Shown here in pieces: positions 25,598 through 34,174 of a DNA stretch of 64,000 nt (its first letter is position 1; every line of letters begins with the position of its first letter). The stretch is taken from positions 62,001-126,000 of the forward strand of contig NZ_JABKDD010000006.1 of the NCBI RefSeq assembly GCF_013623905.1, given 5' to 3'. The position numbers and the translations under genes were made by a program. Origin of the DNA: Brevibacterium sediminis. GTDB lineage: Bacteria; Actinomycetota; Actinomycetes; Actinomycetales; Brevibacteriaceae. Below the pieces are notes generated by a model. It did no database searches. It saw only the letters and a list, made by a program, of their open reading frames with translations, and had not been told where the DNA came from.

Positions 25598-26038
25598 ATG
25601 AAGAAGAGATTGATTCTCCTGGCCGGTCTCGGAGTCGGATTCATTCTGGGATCACGCACCGGGCGCCAGAGCTACGAACGGCTGAAGGCCCAGGCTCAGG
25701 ATCTGTGGACCGACCCGCGCGTCCAGGACACCGTCGAGAAGGCCAACCAGTCTATCCGCGAGAAGTCGCCGGCAGTCGCCGATGCCGTTCAGACCGCGGC
25801 CGACAAGGTCAACGCCGCCGCTGCCACGAACACTCCCGTCTCCGAATTCGACGGCGACGAGGACTCGACTGGTGCGAAGGCAGACACGACCGCGAAGAGC
25901 ACCACCGCCGCGCAGGAAGCAGCGAAGTCGAACACCACGGCTAAGCACAAACCGTCGCCGAAGGCCCAGGATTCGATCACCGATCCGGAGCGTCACCTCG
26001 ACGACGAAGGACCGGCAGGAGCCGCCGACGACGACTGA
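25598..26038 (+). CDS. YtxH-like protein
   Basis: A 146-residue protein with a short basic start (MKKR), one membrane helix at residues 5-20 (LILLAGLGVGFILGSRTGR, the YtxH signature) and an amphipathic helical stretch with the repeated DTVEKANQSI and AVQTAADKV patterns, ending in a disordered Thr/Lys/Asp tail. YtxH proteins are general-stress membrane-associated proteins of unclear activity. GAAGAGGAGCAAGACC precedes the ATG. A TATAAG box at 25484-25489 may serve a leadered promoter. Confidence 0.75.
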   Translation: MKKRLILLAGLGVGFILGSRTGRQSYERLKAQAQDLWTDPRVQDTVEKANQSIREKSPAVADAVQTAADKVNAAAATNTPVSEFDGDEDSTGAKADTTAKSTTAAQEAAKSNTTAKHKPSPKAQDSITDPERHLDDEGPAGAADDD

Positions 26039-26070
26039 GCAACGGCAGACGGGCTGAGTCAGTCGGCAAC

Positions 26071-26177
26071 AGCCCAGGAAAAGGTGAACAGCCCATGTTT
26101 GAAACAGGGCTGTTCACCTTTTTCTGGGCTGTTCGCAGAATCCGCCGCTTTCTGGGCTGTTCGCAGAATCCGCCGCT
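26071..26177. repeat. Palindromic repeat family C, locus 2, with 28-base tandem duplication
   Basis: Arms at 26071-26094 and 26107-26130 pair over 24 bases with one mismatch (AGCCCAGGAAAAGG opposite CCTTTTTCTGGGCT), loop ATGTTTGAAACA. The right arm runs into two exact adjacent 28-base units, 26122-26149 and 26150-26177, each starting TTCTGGGCTGTTCGCAGAAT. It lies between convergent genes (YtxH and cardiolipin synthase). Confidence 0.85.
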
Positions 26178-26190
26178 GGTGGGCCGGTGC

Positions 26191-27687
26191 CTACAGCAGC
26201 GAGCTCGTCAGGCGGGCCACGTTCTCCAGATACTTCTTCAGCAGCGGCCGCGCCTGCCACTCCTCCGCATTGAGCTCGACCGAATTCGGTGCATAGCGTT
26301 CGGCTTCGAGGTCGTACATGCGCTGCGTGAATTCCTTGTTGACGATGAAGAGCGTGACCTCGAGGTTCATTGCGAAGGACCTCTCGTCCATATTCGACGA
26401 GCCGATGATCGAGACCTCGTCGTCGATCATGAGGAACTTCGAGTGCAGCACCGTCGGAGCGTGGTACATGAAGATCCGCACCCCGGCGCGCACCAACTCG
26501 TCATAGTACGACTGCTGCGCCTTGTGGGTCAGCCAATGGTCGCTCGTCTCGCCGACGTACAGACGCACATCGACTCCCGATCTGGCCTCGGTCGTCAGCG
26601 CGTGCAGCAGGGACTCGTCGGGCACGAAATACGGCGAGCAGACGACGACGCGACGATTCGCGTTGTAGATGAGGTGGTTGAACAGGCGCAGATTGTTCTC
26701 GTCCTCGAAGCCCGGACCCGACGGCACGATCTGCGCCTGGACGCCGCCGAATTCGGGGGCCTCGAGCTCGAAGCTGTCGGGTTCGTCGAGGATCTCGTCG
26801 GTCTCCGAATACCAGTCGGTGATGAACACGGCATCGAGCTCTTCGACGACCGGCCCACGACATTCCACCGACAGGTCCTTCCACTGGAAGCCCTTCCTGC
26901 GGTTGCGGGCCTTGTTGTAGGTGCGGTCGATGATGTTCTGCGAACCGGTGAACGCGACCTCCCCGTCGACGACGAGGATCTTGCGGTGATTGCGCAGGTC
27001 GGGCCGCTGGTATTCGCCCCTCCAGGGGCGGATCGGCAGGGCACGGCGCCAGCTGATGCCCGAACCGTCGAGCTTCTTCACCAGTTCCGAGTAGCCCGGG
27101 TAGCCCAGCGATCCCACATGGTCGATGAGGACCCGCACACTCACACCGCGCCGGTGCGCGGCCAGCAGCGATTCGAGCAGCCGCCTCGTCGTGTCATCGA
27201 TGGCGACGATGTAGAACTCGAAGTGGACGAACCGCTGTGCTCGGTCGACGGCATCGGCCATCGCCTCCATGCAGGCGTGGTTGTCGACGTGGAGGTCGAA
27301 GGAGTTGCCGTGGGTCATCGGCAGGGCACCGAGATCGAAGTTGAGCTGCGCTGCGGTGCTCAGCGGTTCGGGCATATGGTCCTGGCGTCCGACGATCGCC
27401 TGGTGGCGGATCTGATCGCGGAAGAGGTCATTCATCTTCGACTGTTTGTCCCGCCGCCGCTTCGGCAGCTTCGACGATCCCAGCAGCAGGAACGCCGCAA
27501 TGCCCACATAAGGGATGAGGAAGATCGCAAGCAGCCAGCCCAGCGCGACCGACGGCCTGCGATTGTGCGGAATCCACCCGAGCGCGATGATGCGGATGAT
27601 CATGTCGACCAACAGCAGGATGACGATCAGCCAGTTCGGCCAAGCCTGATTGATGTTGAAGAACGGATAGATCCCGAAACTGCTCAT
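26191..27687 (-). CDS. cls: Cardiolipin synthase (phospholipase D type)
   Basis: A 498-residue ClsA-like enzyme joining two phosphatidylglycerols into cardiolipin. Two membrane helices lie at about residues 15-35 and 45-68, followed by two HKD domains: NHRKILVVDGEVAFTGSQN and HSKFLMIDDEVSIIGSSNMDERSF. Length and order match the family. The start ATG at 27687 gives MSSFGIYPFF directly before the first helix; the frame stays open upstream across the NUDIX gene but that part is antisense shadow. It is divergent from the NUDIX gene. Confidence 0.93.
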   Translation of the reverse strand: MSSFGIYPFFNINQAWPNWLIVILLLVDMIIRIIALGWIPHNRRPSVALGWLLAIFLIPYVGIAAFLLLGSSKLPKRRRDKQSKMNDLFRDQIRHQAIVGRQDHMPEPLSTAAQLNFDLGALPMTHGNSFDLHVDNHACMEAMADAVDRAQRFVHFEFYIVAIDDTTRRLLESLLAAHRRGVSVRVLIDHVGSLGYPGYSELVKKLDGSGISWRRALPIRPWRGEYQRPDLRNHRKILVVDGEVAFTGSQNIIDRTYNKARNRRKGFQWKDLSVECRGPVVEELDAVFITDWYSETDEILDEPDSFELEAPEFGGVQAQIVPSGPGFEDENNLRLFNHLIYNANRRVVVCSPYFVPDESLLHALTTEARSGVDVRLYVGETSDHWLTHKAQQSYYDELVRAGVRIFMYHAPTVLHSKFLMIDDEVSIIGSSNMDERSFAMNLEVTLFIVNKEFTQRMYDLEAERYAPNSVELNAEEWQARPLLKKYLENVARLTSSLL

Positions 27688-27867
27688 ATAGTGCCCGTTC
27701 AGCCCCGCCCTGTTCGTCACCGGTTGGGTTATCGGCCTCAGATGGAGGATGTCAGATTGCCATCCATCGTATCCTGCCCGCCCCGCGCGCACTCGCCCCA
27801 CCCCGCCATCGGCCCTCTGCCCGAGCCCGGGCATACTGGAAGCAGACATCAATTGCTGAGAGCGAAG

Positions 27868-28578
27868 GTGCTGAATGTGATTCGAGACATCAACCCCGAA
27901 GGCTCCGACCGTTCGGATACCGCCGACAGCGCGAGCCGCGGTCCCGATATCGCCGACGCCGAGGCGGTCCCGATCAGGCCTGCCGTCAGCGTGCTCATGC
28001 TCCGCGACGGGGAAGAGGGTGTCGAGGTGTTCGTCCAGCACCGGGTGTCGACGATGGATTTCGCCGCCGGCGTCGTCGTCTTCCCCGGCGGTCGCGTCGA
28101 CCCTGTCGATGCGACGATCGCACCGACCATCGCCGTCCCCGATCCGCAGGTGCACACCTCCGCATGGTCCGATTCGACCATCGCCGAGGATGCCGAGGGT
28201 TGGCGCGTCCTGCTCGCCACCGCTGTGCGCGAGGTCGAGGAGGAGACGGGCGCGGTCCTCGACCCGGCCGGGCTCAAGCCGTGGGCGAACTGGGTGACTC
28301 CCTTGGGCCGGCCCAAACGCTTCGATACGTACTTCTATACGATCGCGGCTCCCGAGCTCGCCGCCGCCCAGCATCAGACGACGGAGGCGCACACGAGCGA
28401 GTGGCGCTCGGTGACCGGGATCCTCGCAGACGAGGGAGCCGGACGGCTGAAGCTCATGCGTCCGACGTTCGTGCTGCTGCGTGAGCTCGCGGAATTCTCC
28501 ACCGTCGCCGAGGCGATCACCGCCGAGAGGATCATCGATCCAGTCCGCCCGGAGTTCCCCTCCAACCGCGGTTCTTAG
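27868..28578 (+). CDS. NUDIX hydrolase with interrupted Nudix box
   Basis: A 236-residue protein. Residues 35-55 (IRPAVSVLMLRDGEEGVEVF) open a NUDIX fold; FPGGRVDPVD carries the first part of the Nudix box, and after an insertion of about 45 residues AVREVEEETGAVLD supplies REVxEExG. This spacing is that of the NUDT19/RP2-like coenzyme A diphosphatase group, so hydrolysis of CoA esters is a reasonable guess. GTG at 27868 or GTG at 27877 (GAAGG eight bases upstream) may be the start. The large upstream in-frame extension is a shadow of cls. Confidence 0.82.
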   Translation: MLNVIRDINPEGSDRSDTADSASRGPDIADAEAVPIRPAVSVLMLRDGEEGVEVFVQHRVSTMDFAAGVVVFPGGRVDPVDATIAPTIAVPDPQVHTSAWSDSTIAEDAEGWRVLLATAVREVEEETGAVLDPAGLKPWANWVTPLGRPKRFDTYFYTIAAPELAAAQHQTTEAHTSEWRSVTGILADEGAGRLKLMRPTFVLLRELAEFSTVAEAITAERIIDPVRPEFPSNRGS

Positions 28579-28618
28579 GTCACCTCATTCGCCTGAGTCC
28601 GACTTCCCGCGCCTGAGT

Positions 28619-28650
28619 CCAGGATCCCGCTGTTCGCAGCAGGACCCTGG
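28619..28650. terminator. Convergent hairpin with TTCG loop
   Basis: CCAGGATCCCGCTG (28619-28632) pairs with CAGCAGGACCCTGG (28637-28650) with two G-U type mismatches around TTCG. GCCTGAGTCC is duplicated at 28591-28600 and 28611-28620. It sits between the NUDIX and crotonase genes. Confidence 0.6.
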
Positions 28651-28661
28651 CGATCTCGACC

Positions 28662-29546
28662 TCAGCCCTTGGCGCGGGCCTTCATCGCGGCCAGGCGAGA
28701 GGCGACGACCTGCTTCTGCTCGTCGGTGCCCAACAGCGCGGCGAGCGCTTCCTGTTCGGCGTCGAGTCCGGTGCTGAAGTCGGAGTCATAGGACAGGTCG
28801 ACGAGCCGCTTCGCCCACACCAGTGCCGACCGTGGCTGGCCCGCGATCTGCCTTGCCAGTTCGAGAGCACGAGCCAGAGGGTCCTCGGCGATCTCTTCGA
28901 CGAGGCCGATGCGCAGGGCTTCTTCGGCACCGATCGTGTCGGCGGTGACGATGAGCTTCTTCGCCTGAGCCGGTCCCACGAGTCGCGGCAGCAGCTGGGT
29001 GCCGCACATATCGGGGATGATCCCCCAATTGAGTTCCATGAGTGAGAGCTTCGCATCTGGTCCGGCCACACGCATGTCCGCGCCGAGGGCGATCTGCAGC
29101 CCGCCGCCGAGCGCCGCCCCGCGTACCGCCGCGATGACCGGAACCTCGACGAGCGACCATACGTGCACGGCTTTCTGCGCCAGGGCCCGGGCCGAACCGA
29201 GCCGCTCGCCGATATCGACGGCGGTGGCCACGGAACCCGCCGCTTCCGGTTCACCGGCACCGGCGGCCTGCTCGGCCGCTTCCTCAGCGAATGAGCGGGT
29301 CGCTGCTCCGGCCTCGGCGATCCGGGCCATCTCGGTGAAGTCGAGACCGGCGCTGAAGGCACGACCGCGACCGGACAGGACCACGGCCTTGACTTCGCTC
29401 GAACCTTTAAGTGCCAGCCCCGCCTCGACGAGGTCTTCGAAGACCTCGCGGGTGAGCGAATTGAGCTTGTCGGCACGGTCGATCTCGACGTGGGCGACGC
29501 CGTCGGTGATCGCGTAGACGACGGTCGAGTTGGTGGTCTCGGACAT
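28662..29546 (-). CDS. Crotonase/enoyl-CoA hydratase family protein
   Basis: A 294-residue crotonase. AHVEIDRADKLNSLTREVFEDLV starts the fold, AFSAGLDFTEMARI is the first oxyanion strand, AVRGAALGGGLQIALGADMRVAGPDAKLSLMELNWGIIPD the second, with Glu and Asp in MELNWGIIPD placed like the dienoyl-CoA isomerase acids. A 40-residue Ala/Glu-rich insertion (about 85-120) separates the strands. AAAGG precedes the ATG. The MFS gene lies 107 bases upstream on the same strand. Confidence 0.88.
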   Translation of the reverse strand: MSETTNSTVVYAITDGVAHVEIDRADKLNSLTREVFEDLVEAGLALKGSSEVKAVVLSGRGRAFSAGLDFTEMARIAEAGAATRSFAEEAAEQAAGAGEPEAAGSVATAVDIGERLGSARALAQKAVHVWSLVEVPVIAAVRGAALGGGLQIALGADMRVAGPDAKLSLMELNWGIIPDMCGTQLLPRLVGPAQAKKLIVTADTIGAEEALRIGLVEEIAEDPLARALELARQIAGQPRSALVWAKRLVDLSYDSDFSTGLDAEQEALAALLGTDEQKQVVASRLAAMKARAKG

Positions 29547-29653
29547 GAACTGGCCTTTCGACGACGATGCCGGCGCGGAAGCCACCGGCGGATGAGCAAC
29601 ACGACGAAACCGCAGGCGACAGGCCACCGACGCCAGCGGCCCTGAACGAGCGA

Positions 29654-31045
29654 TCAGCTGCGTTTCCTGAAGCCTATCGGAGCACCGGTCAGGGTCAAGA
29701 CGAAGACCACGATGAGGGAGCTCGCGCACATGGCGACGACTCCCGGCCAAGCGAAGTCGGCGAAGAGGACCGCCGAGAGCCAGGCGCCGAGGCTCGTGCC
29801 CAGGTAGTAGACGGTGAGGTAGATGGCTGCAGAACGGGTCGAGTCGACTCCCGGCCGGGCGGCACTCGCCGCCGCGGAGGCACCCGTATGTCCGAGGAAG
29901 AATCCGGCGGTGAGCAGCGACATGCCGATGATGATCACCACGAGCGAATCGACCAGAGTCAGCCCCGCACCGGCGAGCGCGATGACCATTCCCGCCAGGG
30001 TGATCCGAGTGCGTGGGTACTTCGTGGCCAAGCGGCCGTAATACGTGGTGACGACGGTGCCGACGAGGTAGATGAGGAAGAACAGCGCGACTGCGCCCTC
30101 GCTCAGGTGCCACGGATCCTGCTGGAGGCGGGTGCCGAGCATCGTGAACGATCCGCCGAAGACGATCATGCACAGGAACCCGGTGAGGTAGATCCTCCAC
30201 AGACCTCCGCGCAGCGGAATCGCTCGCCGAGGCGGCTGCGCGCTCCCAGCCCCACCGTCGTCGGCGGCGTCGCCGGAAGAGTCGGCATCGCCGTCGACGG
30301 ACCCATCGGTGGCGGCCGGGACGCCGTCACCGTCGGCGAGAGCATTGCTGGCACTGCCGTCACCTTCGGTGACAGCGTCAGGGTCGGCCGCCTCGGCGAG
30401 GGTGGGATTCGTGTCGGACGGAATGGAGTCGTCCGTGTCGAGGACAGCCCGGCTGCGGGCGGTGGAGAAGAGATCGTGGCGCAGCAGCCAGACGACGATG
30501 AGCCCGAAGATCAGCGACACGACCGCGGTGAACGCAAGCCCACCGTGCCAGCCGAGGAATTCCGACGCCAGCCCGGTGAGCAACCTCGAGCAGAGCCCGC
30601 CGATCGTGTTGCCGGCGATGTAGACCCCGATCGCCCCGGGCAGCGCGGCCGGCGGCAGACGAAGCGACAGATAGGCCATGGCCGTGGCCGGCACCGAGGC
30701 GATCGCCAGTCCCTGGAGGAACCGGACGACGATGAGCAGCTCCGGGGTCGGAGTGAAGGGAAGGACGAGCGCGAGGATCGCCGCGACGATCACCCCAGCA
30801 CCGATCTGGCGGGCGTGGCCGATCCGCGGGGCGAGCATGGAGAAGGGAATGAGGAAACAGGCCATGGCCACGTTCGTCGCGGACACGGTCAGGCTCGCCG
30901 TCGGACCGTCGATTCCGTAGGCGTCGCGGATCGCCGGCAGCAGGCCCTGGGTCTCGTAGAGGACGAGGAAGACGGAGACTCCCGCGAGGAAGACCGCGGC
31001 TACGGTACGCCGAGTGCTCGTCGGACTCGGCTCACCTGTGCTCAT
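29654..31045 (-). CDS. MFS transporter
   Basis: A 463-residue major facilitator with 12 predicted helices. The first begins TVAAVFLAGVSVFLVLYETQGLLPAI; PATAMAYLSLRLPP and GVYIAGNTIGGLCSRLLTG resemble the YnfM/AraJ type of drug or sugar-phosphate exporter. The central cytoplasmic loop is unusually long (about residues 205-270) and rich in Asp, Ala, Gly and Ser. No substrate can be assigned. The start at 31045 gives a short hydrophilic leader before helix 1; the open frame reaches 31306. It diverges from the TM2 gene across 218 bases. Confidence 0.85.
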   Translation of the reverse strand: MSTGEPSPTSTRRTVAAVFLAGVSVFLVLYETQGLLPAIRDAYGIDGPTASLTVSATNVAMACFLIPFSMLAPRIGHARQIGAGVIVAAILALVLPFTPTPELLIVVRFLQGLAIASVPATAMAYLSLRLPPAALPGAIGVYIAGNTIGGLCSRLLTGLASEFLGWHGGLAFTAVVSLIFGLIVVWLLRHDLFSTARSRAVLDTDDSIPSDTNPTLAEAADPDAVTEGDGSASNALADGDGVPAATDGSVDGDADSSGDAADDGGAGSAQPPRRAIPLRGGLWRIYLTGFLCMIVFGGSFTMLGTRLQQDPWHLSEGAVALFFLIYLVGTVVTTYYGRLATKYPRTRITLAGMVIALAGAGLTLVDSLVVIIIGMSLLTAGFFLGHTGASAAASAARPGVDSTRSAAIYLTVYYLGTSLGAWLSAVLFADFAWPGVVAMCASSLIVVFVLTLTGAPIGFRKRS

Positions 31046-31263
31046 GAGCCCTACGCTATGCCTCCGGCATTCGCGGCTCAAACGATTCCGGGTCCCGGAC
31101 CGTGTGAGTCCGGACACCGCGGGTGGCTGTGGGCACCCGACGCCGGTGTGCCCCGCGTGTACCTGCGGGATCGCACAACACCGCGGGGATGCGGAGGATA
31201 ACCCCATCGCGGAGGCGGCCCTGCGACTTCTAGGCTGAAGACCATAAGTTCGACGAGCAGTGA

Positions 31264-31758
31264 ATGGACGTGCCAGCGATGACGGCGACCAGCGAGATTC
31301 CCGCACTCAGCGCAGACCCCGCGAACCGCTCTGCCGCACCCTCTGACTCACCCTTTGCTCCACAGAACCCAGCCGCGCCCTCCCCCGGTGACCCCACCTC
31401 GTCCCTGGAATCGCTTGCGCCTTCCGAAAGCCAGCCCGCGGACGTGCCCGGCAACCGCTCCTTCGTCATCACCTGGCTGCTGTCGATGCTCTTCGGGGTC
31501 CTCGGTCTTGATCGGTTCTACACCGGCCGATACCTCACGGGCGCGCTCAAGCTGCTCAGCCTCGGCGGGTTGGGGATCTGGTGGCTCATCGATCTCGGCA
31601 TCGTTCTCGCCGGCGGCCTGCGTTATCGGCGGGAGCCGCTGCGCGGTTACGCGCAGGACAAGGAGATCGCGTGGATTGCCACCGGATTCACCCTCATCGT
31701 CGCCTATTCGATGCAGGTCGACGAGCTCGTGACAACGCTGCTCGGCAGCCTCTTCTGA
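31264..31758 (+). CDS. TM2 domain protein
   Basis: A 164-residue protein with a 65-residue Pro/Ser/Ala-rich disordered N-terminus, then a TM2 domain (about 67-120): VITWLLSMLFGVLGLDRFYTGRYLTGALKLL and GIWWLIDLGIVLAGG, with the conserved DRFYxG between two helices, and a third hydrophobic stretch near 135-155. TM2 proteins are small membrane proteins of unknown role. An in-frame ATG at 31279 is an alternative start. TAGGCT at 31231-31236 is a likely -10 box. Confidence 0.8.
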   Translation: MDVPAMTATSEIPALSADPANRSAAPSDSPFAPQNPAAPSPGDPTSSLESLAPSESQPADVPGNRSFVITWLLSMLFGVLGLDRFYTGRYLTGALKLLSLGGLGIWWLIDLGIVLAGGLRYRREPLRGYAQDKEIAWIATGFTLIVAYSMQVDELVTTLLGSLF

Positions 31759-31836
31759 GACGATCCAGCCTCCGGTTCTGATGCGTCTCGGCAGCCTGTT
31801 CTGAGACGGTTCGCCGACAGTTCACGACTGTCTCAG
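31741..31836. repeat. Duplicated 3' end of the TM2 gene and hairpin
   Basis: The last codons and stop of the TM2 gene, CTCGGCAGCCTCTTCTGAGA (31741-31760), recur 46 bases later as CTCGGCAGCCTGTTCTGAGA (31787-31806). The second copy's CTGAGAC (31801-31807) pairs with GTCTCAG (31830-31836), giving a possible terminator. Confidence 0.6.
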
Positions 31837-31904
31837 GTCTGCCTTTCCTGAAAACTGCACGTTCTCGGTCTAGGCTCGAGATCAGGACAGTCCAAGGAGG
31901 CACA

Positions 31905-33488
31905 ATGAAACGGCAATTCCCCATTGTCCGGATGGTCACCGGCGACACGGCAGGCAAGCAGATCGCCGGAGCGGCGGCGGCCGCCTCGGCGCTCGGACTC
32001 GGCGCGCTGGCAGCATGGGATCTCACGCAGAAGAAGCACTCGATCCTGCGCAACTATCCGATCGCCGGGCACGCTCGATTCCTGTTGGAGTCGATCCGAC
32101 CGGAGATCCAGCAGTACTTCATCGAACGCAATTGGGACGGGCGCCCGTTCAATCGCGACACCCGCACCACCATCTACGAACGAGCCAAAGGCACCCACTC
32201 GGAACACGCGTTCGGCACCGAGCACGATGTCGACCGCGCCGGCTACGAGGCGCTCATGCACTCGAACATGCCGATCCCCAATCCGCCCAGGCCACCGCGC
32301 GTGCGCATCGGCGGTGACGAGTGCACTCAGCCCTACGACATCTCGCTGCTCAACGTCTCGGCCATGAGCTTCGGCTCACTGAGCAACAACGCCATCCGAG
32401 CCCTGAACAAGGGTGCGGCGCTGGGCGGATTCGCCCACGACACCGGTGAGGGATCGATCTCGCCGTATCACCGTGAGCACGGCGGCGACCTCATCTGGGA
32501 GCTCGGCACCGGATACTTCGGCGCCCGCACCCCCGAAGGAGAATTCTCCCCCGAGATCTTCGCCGAGAAGGCGCAGGACCCGCAGGTGAAGATGGTCTCG
32601 CTCAAGCTCTCCCAGGGTGCGAAGCCGGGCATCGGCGGCGTGCTGCCCGGGCCGAAGGTCACCGAGGAGATCTCCGAGATCCGCGGCATCCCCGTCGGCC
32701 AGACCTGTATCAGCCCTCCCGGACACACGGTGTTCTCGACTCCGATCGAGCTGCTCGAGTTCATCCGGCAGATGCGTGAGCTCTCCGGCGGCAAACCCGC
32801 CGGATTCAAACTGTGCATCGGCTCGCGCACGGAGTTCCTCTCGATCGTCAAGGCTATGGTGGAGACGAAAATCCTGCCGGACTTCATCATCGTCGACGGC
32901 TCCGAGGGCGGCACGGGTGCTGCACCATTGGAGTTCGAGGACAATGTCGGTCTGCCTCTGACCCAGGGGCTGATGATCGTCCACAACGCGCTCGTCGGCG
33001 CGGGCCTGCGGAAGCAGATCAAGGTCGGCGCCTCGGGCAAGATCGCCACCGGCACTGATATCGTCAAACGCCTCATCCAGGGTGCGGACTTCACGAACTC
33101 CGCCCGCGCGATGATGATGGCAGTCGGCTGCATCCAGGCCCAGGCCTGCCACACGGGCAAATGCCCCGTCGGCGTCGCCACACAGGATCCGCGGCGAGCG
33201 CGCGCCATCGACGTGCCCACCAAGGCCGATCGTGTGCGCAACTACCACGACGGAGTCGTCGCCGAGGCGGTCCGCCTCATGGCATCGATGGGTGCGGCCG
33301 CACCGGACGAGCTGGAGCCGACGATGCTGCGACGCAATGTCTCGGCCTCGGAATCCTGGTCCTATGCTCGCCTCTACGACTGGCTGAAGCCCGGCGAGCT
33401 CCTTGATGACACCCCCTCGGAGTGGGCCGACGACTGGGCTACGGCCCGCGCGGACACGTTCTCGATCCCCCGCGGACACAGCCGCTGA
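31905..33488 (+). CDS. FMN-binding glutamate synthase family protein, membrane-anchored
   Basis: A 527-residue protein equal to the FMN/iron-sulfur synthase half of glutamate synthase, without the amidotransferase half. One N-terminal hydrophobic stretch (about 20-40) may anchor it. Synthase motifs include YDISLLNVSAMSFGSLS, DTGEGSISPYH, DFIIVDGSEGGTGAAP and KVGASGKIATG. The 3Fe-4S cysteines are C409, C415 and C420 (CIQAQACHTGKC). Family members are called archaeal-type glutamate synthases, but many act as unknown flavoenzymes. AAGGAGG precedes the ATG and TAGGCT (31871-31876) is a likely -10. Confidence 0.88.
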   Translation: MKRQFPIVRMVTGDTAGKQIAGAAAAASALGLGALAAWDLTQKKHSILRNYPIAGHARFLLESIRPEIQQYFIERNWDGRPFNRDTRTTIYERAKGTHSEHAFGTEHDVDRAGYEALMHSNMPIPNPPRPPRVRIGGDECTQPYDISLLNVSAMSFGSLSNNAIRALNKGAALGGFAHDTGEGSISPYHREHGGDLIWELGTGYFGARTPEGEFSPEIFAEKAQDPQVKMVSLKLSQGAKPGIGGVLPGPKVTEEISEIRGIPVGQTCISPPGHTVFSTPIELLEFIRQMRELSGGKPAGFKLCIGSRTEFLSIVKAMVETKILPDFIIVDGSEGGTGAAPLEFEDNVGLPLTQGLMIVHNALVGAGLRKQIKVGASGKIATGTDIVKRLIQGADFTNSARAMMMAVGCIQAQACHTGKCPVGVATQDPRRARAIDVPTKADRVRNYHDGVVAEAVRLMASMGAAAPDELEPTMLRRNVSASESWSYARLYDWLKPGELLDDTPSEWADDWATARADTFSIPRGHSR

Positions 33489-33502
33489 GCGAGAGGATTC
33501 CT

Positions 33503-34072
33503 ATGACCACGCTTGTCCTTCTCCACTCGGCGCTGGGGCGGACGTCCGGGATGGACGCCATCGCCGAACGCTTCGCCCTCGCCGGGCATGCCGTCCACAC
33601 TCCCGACGTCTACGCAGGCAGGACCTTCGACGACGCAGAATCGGGAGTCGCCCACTCCCAGGAGCTCGGGTTCTCGACCCTCGTCGATCGGGTGAAGGAC
33701 GCCTGCGAGGACCTCGGCGACGATCTCGTCTTCGGCGGATTCTCGCTGGGGGCCGCCCTCGCTCAGCAGATGGGCAAGAACGATCCGCGTGCCCGCGGCG
33801 TCCTGCTCTTCCACGGCGGCGGCTTCCCGAAGCCGACGCGCTGGCAGGCCGGGGTTCCGGTGCAGGCTCATTTCGCCGTCGATGACTCCTGGCGCAGCCC
33901 GGGAACGATTGAGACGCTCATGGAGTCTGCGACCAAGGCGGGTGCGCAGGCGGAGTACTTCCTCTACCCGGGCAGCACCCACCTGTTCAGCGACCCGACC
34001 ACCCCGGACTACCGCGAAGACAGCGCAGAACTGCTCTACGAACGAGCTTTGGCTTTCCTCGACCGTTTCTGA
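33503..34072 (+). CDS. Dienelactone hydrolase family protein
   Basis: A 189-residue alpha/beta hydrolase of dienelactone hydrolase type: LVLLHSALGRTSGMDAI at the start, the nucleophile elbow FGGFSLGAALAQQ with Ser where classical dienelactone hydrolases have Cys, Asp in HFAVDDSW and His in YPGSTHLFSD, where the family's usual GxxHxF is seen. GAGAGGA lies before the ATG, 14 bases after the glutamate synthase-like gene, so co-transcription is likely. Substrate unknown. Confidence 0.83.
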   Translation: MTTLVLLHSALGRTSGMDAIAERFALAGHAVHTPDVYAGRTFDDAESGVAHSQELGFSTLVDRVKDACEDLGDDLVFGGFSLGAALAQQMGKNDPRARGVLLFHGGGFPKPTRWQAGVPVQAHFAVDDSWRSPGTIETLMESATKAGAQAEYFLYPGSTHLFSDPTTPDYREDSAELLYERALAFLDRF

Positions 34073-34174
34073 AGTCCACTTCCCGGCTCCGGGACGCCCT
34101 TGCACGCAGACCATCGGTTGTCCAGCCTCGTCCACGCTGGCGGGCGCGGCCCGCCCATGTCACAGTCGGCCGCC

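Noticed and set aside
26095-28578. An 827-codon frame suggesting a giant NUDIX fusion
   Set aside because: The first 590 codons are the shadow of cardiolipin synthase; the NUDIX fold begins after about 27868.
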